From Polytrichum commune (lineage: Eukaryota; Streptophyta; Polytrichopsida; Polytrichales; Polytrichaceae), in assembly GCA_950295325.1 (NCBI GenBank), contig OX485805.1, positions 9,736,501 through 9,800,500 of the forward strand: a stretch of DNA of 64,000 bases, in the 5' to 3' direction. A program made the translations under genes and the position numbers. The notes beneath the pieces were generated by a model. It saw nothing but the letters and a program-made list of their open reading frames with translations, did not search any database and had not been told where the DNA came from. This document shows positions 37,001-48,388 of the stretch, in pieces. Within the stretch, counting starts at the first letter, position 1; every line of letters starts with the position of its first letter.

Positions 37001-40000
37001 ATGTGCTCTCCAGGAAGAAAGTACCCACAGTTTCCCCTTCTGTCCCAGTGCTGTCAAAAGCTGGCCAACCAATCTCTAAAGAAACCACCCCGGTGAATTT
37101 GCAGACTTCGGAGGAAGTCATACCGGGACAGCCCCATTCATCAAATAGAAAACCTCGAAGCAAACCAATGGATTGTACACCTCCCCAACCTCCAGAAGGA
37201 GGTTTGGAACTTCATGTAAGTACCTTGGTGGTCTTCTTACTTAACTGGCCTTAAATGCCTACTGCTTCCCTTGTATATGTCAATGTTTATGACCCTCAGG
37301 TTTGGCAAATATGACTTACAACAAGATGCAATTCTTAAATTTTGCTGTGTAGGTTGAACTTAAGAAAGAAGCATTGAAGGAGAAGCAACCTGTCGGAAGA
37401 CCTTCAAAAGAAATCTTGACATCACGATTGCTATGGCGTGATATATCTCAGGTCACAGCTCCTTCTCCGGACAAGGGGCAGTTGACTCCCCTCAGTCAAT
37501 CAGGGTTTCGAGATCCAGCAAGTGTAGGTGCAGGACAACAAATTACTATGATCAGTATTGAGGTACATGAGAATATTATTTGTACAATCTTTTTGGCAAG
37601 TTGGAGAGGATTCCAATGCAACAGAGAATGCATCATTTGGATAACCATATGCAAAAGTAATAAGGGTTGCAAGGTTTTATTTGTAGGTGACCTCAAATCA
37701 ACATCTACTTCGGATGTTTAGGTGGTATACATCCTTATAATCAATATGCTTTATTGTACTAGATTTCTAGGTGTTGGTTTTAGGTCAGGTCTTAGTTTTG
37801 GGTATACATACCTTACTAAAGGTATCCTAAACCATGCCATTCTATGTCTGATTAGAATCACGTGCAATGAGGGCAGGTTATGAGTTGAATACAAAATGTC
37901 CTGATGCTGCAGGTCCACTCGGAGTCTAGAGGGAACTTGTGCCCAGATCCACGTTACGATGCAATTGGGATGGTAGTGGTGGTAATACAGTATGACAGTG
38001 TATCTCAAGGAAAAATCAATAATCAGACTGTGGTCCTAATTGTTGATGCTAAAGCCGCTTCTTCCACGAGGTACCCACCAACCTCCTCTACTTAGGTGAT
38101 GATTGATCAGAGGTATTGTATATTGCCAACTTGCAAATTTTTGTTTGGTGTTTGTCTGTTGATGAATCTTAGAGGCTACTGCTGGGGATTGCTATTGTTT
38201 CATAAATAACTTAATATGCTCACTTAGCTCCACCCTATGTGCCCTTGAACCTCAAGGTAAATGGGAGGCGATAGTTTGTGCATCTTAATCTGTAAGTGGA
38301 CATGAACTGCAACTCACAAGGTTGAATGCCATTTGTCTTGATGCAATATTATTTTTCCCCCAATGTTTTTTGACAAATTTGGAGTGGTATCTTTTTTGCA
38401 ATACAGAAACATTGATGGTGTGGTAGGGTGCAACATCATCTACCTTCCTGAGGAACTCACCCTTCTCAAATGCTTTGTCCGTCTTGTCGTCCTCTTTGAC
38501 CCGGACATTATGGTTGGCTGGGAAATTCAAGGTTACTCATTAGGCCTGTTGGCTGAGAGAGCTGCTAATCTGGGATTTGGTCTTCTGAAGGAGCTGTCAC
38601 GTACACCCCCGAAAAGACCATCCTCGAACTTGAACAATGATAAGTCAGTTGATGTTAATAATCATGACAATACTTCCGATGATGCTCTTCCTAAAGTCCA
38701 AGACCTTCGAAGTTCCATTTTTGGTGACAAAATCCCTTTGGAGACAGTGGCTGTTAATGATAGTGTAATTACAGATGAGTGGGGTCGGACGCATGGGAGT
38801 GGCCTCTTTGTGGGTGGTCGAATAATTCTGAATTTGTGGAGGATTATGCGAGGAGAGGTGAAGTTGGGAATTTACACCCTTGAAGCTGTCGCAGAGGCTG
38901 TACTTAGGAGGAGGGTACCAAGGATTCCTTGGCGCATTTTGAGTAAATGGTTTTCTCGCGGGCCTGCGGGGGGGAGGTTTCGGTGCATTGAGTATTTTAT
39001 TGAAAGAGCACAAGTTAATTTCCAAATTATGGACCAGCTTGATCTGGTGAGTTTGTTTGATACTATAGTAGATCTTAAAGCGAATGGCCATGTTAACCCT
39101 TTTTGTTATGTATGTCTGCCAGTATGCTTGTAATGAGCATCAAAAAATTGTTCATCACATATGTAACTCATTTGGGCTTTTAATCATCGGTGAACAGCTG
39201 AACAGGACTGCGGAACTGGCACGTGTGTTTGGGATCGATTTCTACTCAGTTTTCTCTCGGGGCTCACAGTACCGAGTGGAGTCCATGATGCTGCGGTTGG
39301 CACATACTCAAAATTTCCTACTTATATCTCCAAGTAGGCAACAGGTGTGTGCGCATTTGGTTCCAAATGTGAACTTCCCCATCTTACATAATCTTTTAAC
39401 CAGCAGGTTTGAAGGACATCGAATGTGAATTTAGAACATGTACAGATTGTCAGCTTGTCTTGTTCTGTTTTATCATTGTCCTTCCACCAGATATGTGTGC
39501 AAAGTGGACTAAAACTTCCTCTGATTGTGAGTCCAACCAGAAGTCAAAGGGGTTTGAGTGTTCTATCTCTCTAAGTGTGATTCATTGAATCTCCACCCTA
39601 TTTTTATTTCCAAATTTTCAATGCTCTATTGGAACACTCTAAAGTACAACCAAGGTGCAATGCATAGAGAGGTTGACTGTAGTATCAGAATCTCGTGGTA
39701 ATGTTAAATTTCTCTTATTCTGAGTGCAGGTTGCAGGGCAGCCGGCAATGGCGTGCTTACCTTTAGTGATGGAGCCAGAGTCAAGATTCTACACTTGTCC
39801 CGTGGTCGTCTTGGACTTCCAGTCACTCTACCCCTCCATGATCATAGCGTATAATTTATGCTTTTCCACTTGCTTGGGAAAGATTGTGTCTAGTAACCCA
39901 AAGATTCTGGGTGTCACCAATCTGGCACTACGACCTGGTCTTTTGAAGGAACTGAAGGATTGCCTCACAATAACACCAAATGGTGTCATGTACACTCCTA

Positions 40001-43000
40001 AAGAGGTTATTCTAAACCCATTCTGCAGTCTTTGCACAAGTATTATTCGGGCCTTCCTCTTTGCATGAACCCCTAAACCTGAAAATCCTAAATCCCCTAG
40101 TGTTGACCACTGAAATTAATGTTGGCTTAGCTTTGTATTAGGCACAAAGTGCTGACCTGTCATAGTAGTGAACAGGCCATCAAAAGTAATCAAATGTGAC
40201 CATCTGTTCTGAAATGTGGCAGGTTTGTCAAGGGGTAGTGCCAAGGCTGCTGTCAGAGATTTTGTCAACACGCATTATGGTGAAGCAGGCAATGAAGAAA
40301 CTCTCACCAGATCAGAGAGTACTGCAAAGGGTACACATCTCTTCTAATGTTTGTAATTCTGAGTATGTAAAGGACTCAAAAGATGTCTGCATGGATCACA
40401 ATCTTGTCAACCATATGATGTGAGGATGGCTTTGGAATGCTAGGGAGCTTCTGATTCAGTCTAAGAATAGAGTGCATAATTTTTGCATGATATATCTCAA
40501 TGTGCTTAAAACAATTTTCCTTCCAATTGTATATCAATCAATTGGGTGGATTGGGCTAATGCAGGTTCTGAATGCAAGGCAGTTTGCCTTAAAGTTGATT
40601 GCAAATGTGACATATGGGTACACTGCAGCAGGGTTCAGTGGTCGCATGCCATGTGCCGAGCTTGCAGACAGCATTGTACAGTGTGGGCGCCTCACACTCG
40701 AACGTGCCATTCATCTAGTGAACACTGAGAAACGTTGGGATGCCCGGGTAATTTATGGAGATACTGACAGGTAATTTGCAATCTACTTACACTGGAACCG
40801 CATGGCCATGTGTTCATTTTTGCTAAAGAAACACATGTTGTCTTTTATTGATTTAAGATAGATGGGTCTTAAATGGTTACTTTTCCTACTAGCCCACTTC
40901 TCCTACAATATGCAACACACGATTAGTAAGAGATGGTTAGAAAATACCAATCGAGGCTGTAGCCATGTTCCTCATAATTTCTGGAGCTCATGCGAATATC
41001 TTATTCACTATCAAAGTGAAGATTCTTGTGCTCATTAAATGGTCATGCAGGTTCCTCCATTTATATTGATTCTTGAACCTAGCATGGTCAACATGTTTTG
41101 AGCACGTATTCCAAAACATGTGTCGTTGTGGTGTCCGTTCTTGGATCCACACCTAACCACACAGCACGCAATATAGGTGTATGATAAAGATAAGTAGGCG
41201 AATTAGGCACTTCTACCTTAAACCCTCATGCCCCTGTAAAGTGCAATCCAGTTCTTCATATGATTTGGTCTCTATCAATAGTGAAGTACATTGTCCAACC
41301 GTGAACAACTACATTCTTTCTTTCTTATATAAGAAGTTTTCAGTCCAACTGAAAATTTACTCTCACGTCAGTCAGACATGCCACTTCATTGTGGCTTCTT
41401 CTGATTGTGCTTGTTGTCTGACCTATCTGCAGTAAGCTCTGTACATCTTTGTTGAAAAATGGGCCTCTCCATGCATAAAAGCGTGTCATAACATTACTTA
41501 GCAATGTGGGCCCTCAAAATATAACAGTGAGATACTGTGAGTTCAGTCTGAATGTAAGTCTCCTGGCGCAACTTTTCGAGCATCTCACTGTTATATTCAG
41601 AGGGCCCATGGAACAAGAGTTGGACGTTGAGTAATGTTATGATTGAGCTACATACTTCCATTTTTATTAGTTGTGTCCACACTGACCCTATCTAAAAAAC
41701 TCATTCTTCAAATGCACTTTTCAAATTGGTTGAATACCTTAATGTTATTGAAGGTTTGGATCCAAATACACAACTTGGGTGCCCTTGGATGCAAAATTAA
41801 TCATGAATGTCACATACAATTACATTTCTATTTCTCCTTGACATAAGATAGTGTACTAAGTGTACTTGTAATATGTAAATTCTTGAAACTTGATTCTAAG
41901 ACTTGATGAGGATTGCAGAAATTGTGTATATAGATCGTACATTGACCGAGTTGGTCCTTTAAGGATTAAGTACAATACTCTAAAACATGTTCTTTGTTGG
42001 GATGGGATTCCATATTATTGGGGCCTACAGTATGTTTGTACAGCTGGAAGGGCGCACAAGGGAGGAAGCTTTCAAAATAGGGCACGAAATAGCGGCTGCT
42101 GTCACAGCTATGAACCCCACCCCAGTCACTTTGAAGATGGAGAAGGTTTACCATCCCTGCGTATTACTCACCAAGAAGAGATATGTGGGCTACAGTTATG
42201 AAAGCCTTGGTCAAGAGAAGCCAATTTTTGATGCAAAGGGTATCGAAACCATCCGTCGTGACAGCTGTCCAGCGGTGGCCAAGACACTCGAACGGTCTCT
42301 TCGGACTCTATTTGAGACACAGGACCTCTCTCAGGTTCATTAAACTTCCACTACCCTATACCCTAAACCCGCAACATCCATCATCTGATGGATACAAATT
42401 TTGAAAAGTTAATGAGCTTTGCTTAAGAGTACACCCTGGCACAGAGATATACATATGTCAGAGAAGTTATCTAGAATCATCTTCATCCATATATTTGCAT
42501 TGTGAATTGCTTCTGTTGTCAACATTTTAAAGCTTTTCTAATTGTTCACGTACAAGTGAATGAAATTATGCCTCTCACATAGCACCACTGTTTAGGACTG
42601 TGTTCTTCTAAAAGGTGAGTTTAAAGTACCACTTGCTATAATAATTCTAAAATGACAGTTTCCTTTCACATAGAAGTCGTCTACTGTCTTAGTTTGTTCT
42701 AAAAACTTACAAATTATCTCTAGATCAAGGTGATGATGAGTCAGTTAATCAAAGCCTTGGGGGAACAGTTACAAAAGCATAGCGTTATTCTTCTGCAAAT
42801 TCTATTTATTTATTTAGTTTTCCTTCTGGCAGGTCAAAGAGTACCTCCAGAGGCAGTGGGGGAAAATTGTGAGTGGCCGTGTCTCCCTTCGTGATTTTAT
42901 ATTTGCGAAAGAAGTTCGGCTTGGGACATACAGTGCACGTGCTTCGGTCCTTCCTGCGGCCGCAATAGTGGCCTCCAAGGCAATGTCATTAGACCCTCGA

Positions 43001-44412
43001 GCCGAGCCTCGGTATGCTGAAAGAGTACCCTATGTTGTTGTGCATGGAGAACCTGGAGCCCGCTTATCGGATGTGGTGGTTGATCCCCATGTCATGCTTG
43101 CAAACAATCTGCGCCTCCATGATACGTACTACATCACCAAGCAAATAATTCCTGCTTTACAAAGAGTATTTGGACTCGTGGGGGCTGATTTAAGGCAGTG
43201 GTATGTGGAGTTGCCACGTGTATATAGGCCGCCAACTTCAAAACGTGTAGGGAAGGTAACCGCGGACCTTCCGAATGCTTCAGAAAGAGGAGGCAGCAAG
43301 ATGGGGGGTGTCATTAAGGGGACAATAGACCACTATTATCTTTCCCAACATTGTTCAGTATGCGGGGAGTTGATGCGAGGATCTCAACTTATTTGCACGT
43401 CGTGCTCTGCCAATCCGCAAGCAGTCGTGTCTGTTATGACGACCCAGACATCTCAACTGGAGAAGGAGTTCAAGCACCTTGAGGCTGTGAGTGTTTCTTT
43501 CCAGTGATTATTTACAGTCTCTCAACTTGTTGATTGTGTGTGGAAAGGTCGAGGTTAACTCTTGAACATCAGAGTGTTTTATAAGATTTGAGATGACTTA
43601 AGATGATAAACTTCCAATGCTTAAATGTTGTTGGCTTCAAAAAAAGAGTTATGTTAAACACTTTAAATATTACATTCATATGGTTCAAAGCTAAATTTTA
43701 CATCTTGACATGCCATAAAATCATGTACAAGATTTTGATTGCAAATGTTTATAACCAATTCATAGCAAGGTGTTATATAATGAAATTGCTTCTCAAGGCC
43801 TAAAACCAACGTATGTAGATTGCAGGAATGAAAAGAATACAGTCATATCTAGAATTGGTGCCTAAACATCTAGATATTGCATAGCATTGTACATTGGAGT
43901 CCTTCACGTACTTGACTGCATGTGCGCCATAGTTTCAACACTTTTTCCAATCAGAGAAGCTGATCAGAAGAATAAAGTTACTTCAATAATGGTTACTTCA
44001 TTAAGAAATGACTAAAGATTAGATTATCAACAACGACATCTCATTTTTCTTCAATGCTTCAGGGTTGATGTTTAAATAAGTGTTCACTTTCCTAATCCTT
44101 GCATTGTGTCATAATCATCACAATTTAAGATTAGTCTCCTTCATTTTGTTGGAATTTGAGCAACTCGATTTCTAGCCTGGTAGTTGACTATGATCACTTG
44201 GGTTGTGTCTTATTCTATTATTATAGATATGCCGACATTGTGGTGGAGCTGATGGGGGACAAGAAGGACATTCTGCTTGCATTTCTCTCGACTGTCCCAT
44301 CTTCTTTGAGCGCCTCAAAGTAAAGAAAGAATTACAATCTTTATCAACTGTATCAGCCAAATGTGGCTCCTATCCAACTTGCTTGCTAGACTTCGGCTCT
44401 GAGTTATTCTAG
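28089..44412 (+). CDS. REV3: DNA polymerase zeta catalytic subunit REV3
   Basis: Catalytic subunit of the B-family translesion polymerase; it extends primers past DNA lesions together with REV7. Exons: 28089-28212, 28582-28664, 28837-28894, 29044-29093, 29882-29994, 30294-30336, 30484-30552, 30804-31200, 31477-31568, 32339-32758, 33276-36408, 36530-37215, 37353-37562, 37913-38070, 38407-39046, 39198-39344, 39730-40005, 40223-40330, 40565-40770, 42031-42334, 42833-43486, 44227-44412 (TAG); 2,718 aa, all in phase. The N-terminus has [16 protein letters not shown] and [13 protein letters not shown]. Motif [15 protein letters not shown] begins near residue 2170, motif B has [15 protein letters not shown], motif C YGDTDSMF (about 2333) is split by an intron after YGDTD, then [10 protein letters not shown]. 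The C-terminus carries CysA (CSVC...CTSC, about 2613) and CysB (CRHC...C....C, about 2659), the latter the Fe-S ligand set in B-family polymerases. At the Exo I position SIEVH replaces DIE, consistent with no proofreading. The start could also be ATG 28,098 or 28,128. Confidence 0.96.
29570..29639. repeat. 30-bp-arm hairpin in a REV3 intron
   Basis: Left arm 29,570-29,599 and right arm 29,610-29,639 pair at 26 of 30 positions, with the inner 19 bp nearly perfect (CTCATTTTAGCA against TGCTAAAATGAG). The loop is 10 bases. Confidence 0.8.
40890..41220. repeat. dispersed repeat, copy 2 (REV3 intron)
   Basis: It lies in the long intron that splits motif C (40,771-42,030) and matches copy 1 at 22,120-22,480 in block order and orientation, for example CACACGATTAGT, TGGAGCTCATGCGAAT, GGTGTCCGTTCTTGGATCCA and a TACCTTA end. 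Confidence 0.65.
41487..41641. repeat. 155-bp foldback element in a REV3 intron
   Basis: The outer ends are CATAACATTACT and its reverse complement. Internal paired blocks are GGGCCCTC and AATATAACAGTGAGAT on the left against ATCTCACTGTTATATT and GAGGGCCC on the right. It resembles a small MITE or a potential small-RNA hairpin. Confidence 0.75.
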
Positions 44413-45222
44413 TGGACACATTTGGTAAGACTGTACATTCAACAGTTCATTTGGCCTTGCCATTGCATAGTCAAATCATTGTCACATGCTCTTCAATATG
44501 TTTCATATGAAATTTAATTGTCCATATTATAAGACAGCTCAATCGATGTAGTTTAAATTAGGACTAGCAGTACCCACTCTTGATGCTTACACATAAATTG
44601 CTCATCTAGTGTGGTCATAATAGGACCAGGAATACTGAGAATTAATTGTAGTTCAATATGGTAAATGCTAGCTGTAATAGCTCGATTAGCCTTTGCACCT
44701 TGAAAAGGATAATCATGGCCCATCTGGGTGGTACAGAACTTCATTCATGTGTGGAGAATGCACAAACATTCATTGGATCTTTTGTAAGATAAAACCCCTG
44801 GTATGTTGCTTTGACAATCTTTACTGAAGTCCCTGAACATGGTTGACATATGGGTTTCTCATCATTGTCTGTTTCTTTAAATTATCTACAATCCATCTGT
44901 ATATGGGCCTTATGTGGTCACTCTTCTAAATCAGACACCTATAATTTAGTGGTGTAAGCCTTGTAGATAAGTACAAGCATCAAAAAGACACCTGTCAAAG
45001 ATGAGATCAGCCTGTCTGCTAAAAATGTATACACCATTTTAGGCTCAGTAGTTACCACAATGGGGAGGGACTATGTGATCATTTAGAGAAATTGAGACTC
45101 TCACCTTGACCTCTTATAAGTTTTGCATCATGTGAGCATGTTTTTTAAATTTAACACTTACATGGAAGAAGCTGGAACCCCCACAAGTAGAGCACATTCC
45201 ATCCTTATTAAGGTTTTTTGGG

Positions 45223-45334
45223 TGCTACACTCTAAACGTCATAGTATCATGCTTGTGGCAACCAAAGTGCACGAGATATTACGGAGTTTTATAGTGTTAA
45301 CATGGATGCATGATACTATAGAATTAGTGTAGCA
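45223..45334. repeat. inverted repeat, about 30-bp imperfect arms
   Basis: The outer ends TGCTACAC and GTGTAGCA pair, as do the inner blocks TAGTATCATGC and GCATGATACTA. It is likely a foldback element. Confidence 0.6.
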
Positions 45335-45919
45335 TGTGACATTATGGAGTAACACAAAGGAGATGTGAGGACAATTTAAATTCGTTCTAATGTAACCTAA
45401 GCTAGTGTGGTCCACTCTACTTGGCCTTCCTAGGCAATGTGGCAGATGCATGCACCAACATTCAACAAGTGGCATAAGAAGAATAAGAATAAGAAGGTGA
45501 CACTCCACATGTTGACACATGGCACAATGCGAGGGTGTGGGTTGACTTTTTGGATGGTTTCCATTAATGACAAATTTCATGATATAAGAGAAATGTGACA
45601 ATGAGGAGTAAGATTTGATCTACAAACATCCATTCCCTAGGGTTTCAAGATGTTAGATAGTGTGTGACATTATGGAGGTTGATATTACAGAGTTTAGGGT
45701 GTATTCGGTTAACTTTTCTTATTCTCCATCTTCTATTGATCAAATTTGCATCTTCATATTTGTGTTGCATTAGTAAATCTATGATGAAACATCAACAAAA
45801 ACCATATTAAAAAAAAAAATCATGCATGTTTTAGTTTTAGTTATTGGAAGTGCGTATTTGTTGATTCCTTCCTTGGGTGCAGATATCCTTCCAATTGTGT
45901 TCGCTATTCAGTGTGGAGT

Positions 45920-46015
45920 AGTTAATAAAATTTGAAACATGTGTCTTTATGGTGCTTGTTCTTTGATTCTCACCTAAACCACACACCACCCAAATACACC
46001 CGATTAAGAAATAAT
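45920..46015. repeat. dispersed repeat, partial copy 3
   Basis: AAACATGTGTCTTTATGGTG, then GTTCTTTGATTCTCACCTAA, then ACCACACACC match the 3' third of the copies at 40,890 and 22,120. Confidence 0.5.
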
Positions 46016-46279
46016 ACCCGCACACCTAAATTCATGATAGGTTGTGGCTCGAAGAATTGAACTGACCCACACTATAGCAAGAAACTGACAACGATGAGAC
46101 ACCCCAAGCCGAGATACTGAAACGAGAAGACTGTAGTAGGCAGAACTCACAATAACGAGAACCAAAAACTGCAGTATTTGTCGATATTTCATGGACCAAA
46201 AGTACATGCATTCCCCAAACTGTGAAGGCAAGCACAGAGCTTCACAATATATATGACAGCTGAGGCATTAAAAATGTAG

Positions 46280-47797
46280 TCACTCTTGATTTTCTTTCAA
46301 AATTTTGGGGACTTTCAGGAATGGTCCATCCCGATCAGGAGCGGATGCTAACATAGATTCTCTGCAAAACAAACCAAGTGTAACAGATTTAGTGAGATTA
46401 CCAGCATATGCTGGTAAACTTTTGAGAGAGAGGCAAGGAAGTTAAGCACTAAAAAGCAATAAAACTCATATCACATCTTCTGACATGCTATCCCAAACAA
46501 TGGGTAAAACATCGACGTTGAATGAGTACAGTATACGTATAAGTATTGCTCGGTTTCATTCGGTCAGAGTGGAGGTATAGTTAGAATAAATGAATGGGAA
46601 TTTGTAAGGCTCTTGCTTCAAATTCTAAAAGATGACCACAGACTTGTAGCACAACGAATTATACCTGTAAGCAAAAATTGTGGCTGTGTCTGGTCTTAGA
46701 GTGCTCGTCGCATCAATCTCTCCTGTCAACAAAAAAAGAAGGGCCATATTATAAAAGAAATCAGACCCAAAATGTAGCACTGCTAATTCAAGTCCATGTC
46801 AAGTACCAATTCAGTTTATCTCACGAGTTGCAGCTGGATGCTTTTGGCCAAACTGGCATCTACTGGTTCCTGAATGGAGTGCATGAAGCTAATTTTCTTA
46901 CCAACACGAATAGCAGGGGACACATTTGTCACGTCCACTTCTTGTAGTTGCGCAAACCTGTCAAATGGTTATCCACAAGTATCAGAAACTATGCAACCCA
47001 TAACAAGGTTAGAGTCAAATCTTAATTCTTCAGAGGGTCGCAACATTAACCCCTAATTGCCTGGCCATGGCTTTTGTGGTTGATGGATGAAAATCAATGG
47101 CCAAACCTATCCAAATGAAGCTTTATAGAAGCTCACCAACACATCACTCAAGATACCATAAAGGCCCAGCTGGTAAACCTATTCCCAAGTGAATTTGAGA
47201 TTGTAATGGTCAAAGGGAGTTGCTTCAATATCTTGCAACTAACGGGATTCTGAGATTTATGAGTAACCCCACAAGAGACATTGCACTTGAAAATGTCGTG
47301 CCTAATCCACATTTTCAAAGCAGTTACAGAGAGATCCTTAGTCGAAGAAATCGGCTCTGAAACGGCTTACCAATCAACAATACGACCAATTTGTGGTTCA
47401 AAGTCTTTGACCTGTTCCAGAAGAAAAATAAATGTAAATGAACCATACTTGGTATCTACAGATAAAAAGGAATTTCAGTTAATGCCGAGTAGTATGAAAT
47501 GGAAGTATAATAGGCAAAGAATTCAGAGACTCTCTATCATCCGCAAGTAGCACAGCAAAACCATGAGGAATTTCTTATTCTTAATCATCTCAGATCTCCT
47601 CAAACAATCAATGAGTCATTTACCTCCTCTGGGGTGAGCGACAACCGAGCCTTCTCACAAAGCTGTGAAACATTTGGTAGGTCTACCTTCGAAGCCATAC
47701 ATGTCGACAATCCTGCACGGCCTCTCGATATACAGATAGCAGGCGCCCGAAATCTACAAGTGAGCATTCTGCTCGGGAATTGGATTAGGGCAACCAT
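46280..47797 (-). CDS. GATC: organellar glutamyl-tRNA(Gln) amidotransferase subunit C
   Basis: Small subunit of the GatCAB transamidase, which converts Glu-tRNA(Gln) to Gln-tRNA(Gln) in plastids and mitochondria; GatC clamps GatA to GatB. Minus-strand exons in order: 47,797-47,624, 47,411-47,371, 46,957-46,902, 46,722-46,665, 46,361-46,280 (TGA), 136 aa, all in phase with GT-AG borders. ATG 47,797 opens a leader MVALIQFPSRMLTCRFRAP rich in Arg and Ser, a likely transit peptide. The GatC core follows: PNVSQLCEKARLSLTPEE, PQIGRIVDWFAQLQEVDV, VSPAIR, then a C-terminal APDRDGPFLKVPKIL, all typical of the family. Length fits plant GatC. ATG 47,695 (MASKVDL) is a second possible start and would remove the leader. 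Confidence 0.92.
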
Positions 47798-48388
47798 CGG
47801 ACAAAAATGGTCACAATTGAAGATTCCTTGACAAAACCCTAACTCACCCAAAATTCCTTTTCATGCTCCAACATGGAGTATGACAACTCTTACAGACTCC
47901 TACTCTTAACTCACATTCAATTTAAGTTCGGTAGTGGAAGGTAGTCCAATTGCGTCGCATCTCGGAGAGTGACAACAGATAAACTCTTTCATCCATGGAA
48001 TGAGGAAGTTTAGGTTTTGCATGTGTGTGAGGTGGCAGTTGTCGACGAATATGTGACTGCCACATGGACTGCTGACGGATGACAAACCCTGCCCACATGG
48101 TAAACCCATTCTTAGATCTGGGTGCAATATAAACATACGCATCAAACCCATGTTAGGAGACTCGGATACCAGTTTCTTGTGCGAATATGAAAGCTTCGAG
48201 GTCGAAGAGCTCCAATTGGGCATCTGAATGCAACGTCCTACCTGTTTCTTTGTGACTACAGTCAATTTTTTTCCGTCTCCCAACATGGGGAGTTGTATGA
48301 AATGTTTAATTGAATACTGGCGTTATCAGAAAGAACTGTTTTCTATTTCCAAGGTTTTATAGGGACTGAACACCTCAGGGTTTCAGTC
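47798..48388. promoter_or_regulatory. head-to-head spacer, possible bidirectional promoter
   Basis: 591 bp separate the start codons of gatC (-) and the CPBP protease gene (+). It must hold the 5' leaders and core promoters of both. No clear TATA box was assigned. Confidence 0.5.
47834..47842 (+). promoter_or_regulatory. telo-box AAACCCTAA near the gatC start
   Basis: AAACCCTAA lies 37 bp upstream of the gatC ATG (which is on the other strand), inside the head-to-head spacer with the CPBP gene. Such boxes are frequent in promoters of plant translation genes; a function here is inferred. Confidence 0.45.

Larger units (their letters stand above)
44413..46279. other. intergenic DNA between the convergent REV3 and gatC genes
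   Basis: The 3' ends of REV3 (+) and gatC (-) face each other here. It holds an inverted repeat at 45,223-45,334 and a partial dispersed-repeat copy at about 45,920-46,015. No gene is seen. Confidence 0.45.

Noticed and set aside
40735-40774. Apparent REV3 motif C reading YGDTDR then stop, as if truncated
   Set aside because: GACAG/GTAATT is a splice donor; joined to the exon at 42,031 it reads YGDTDSMF, the normal catalytic motif.
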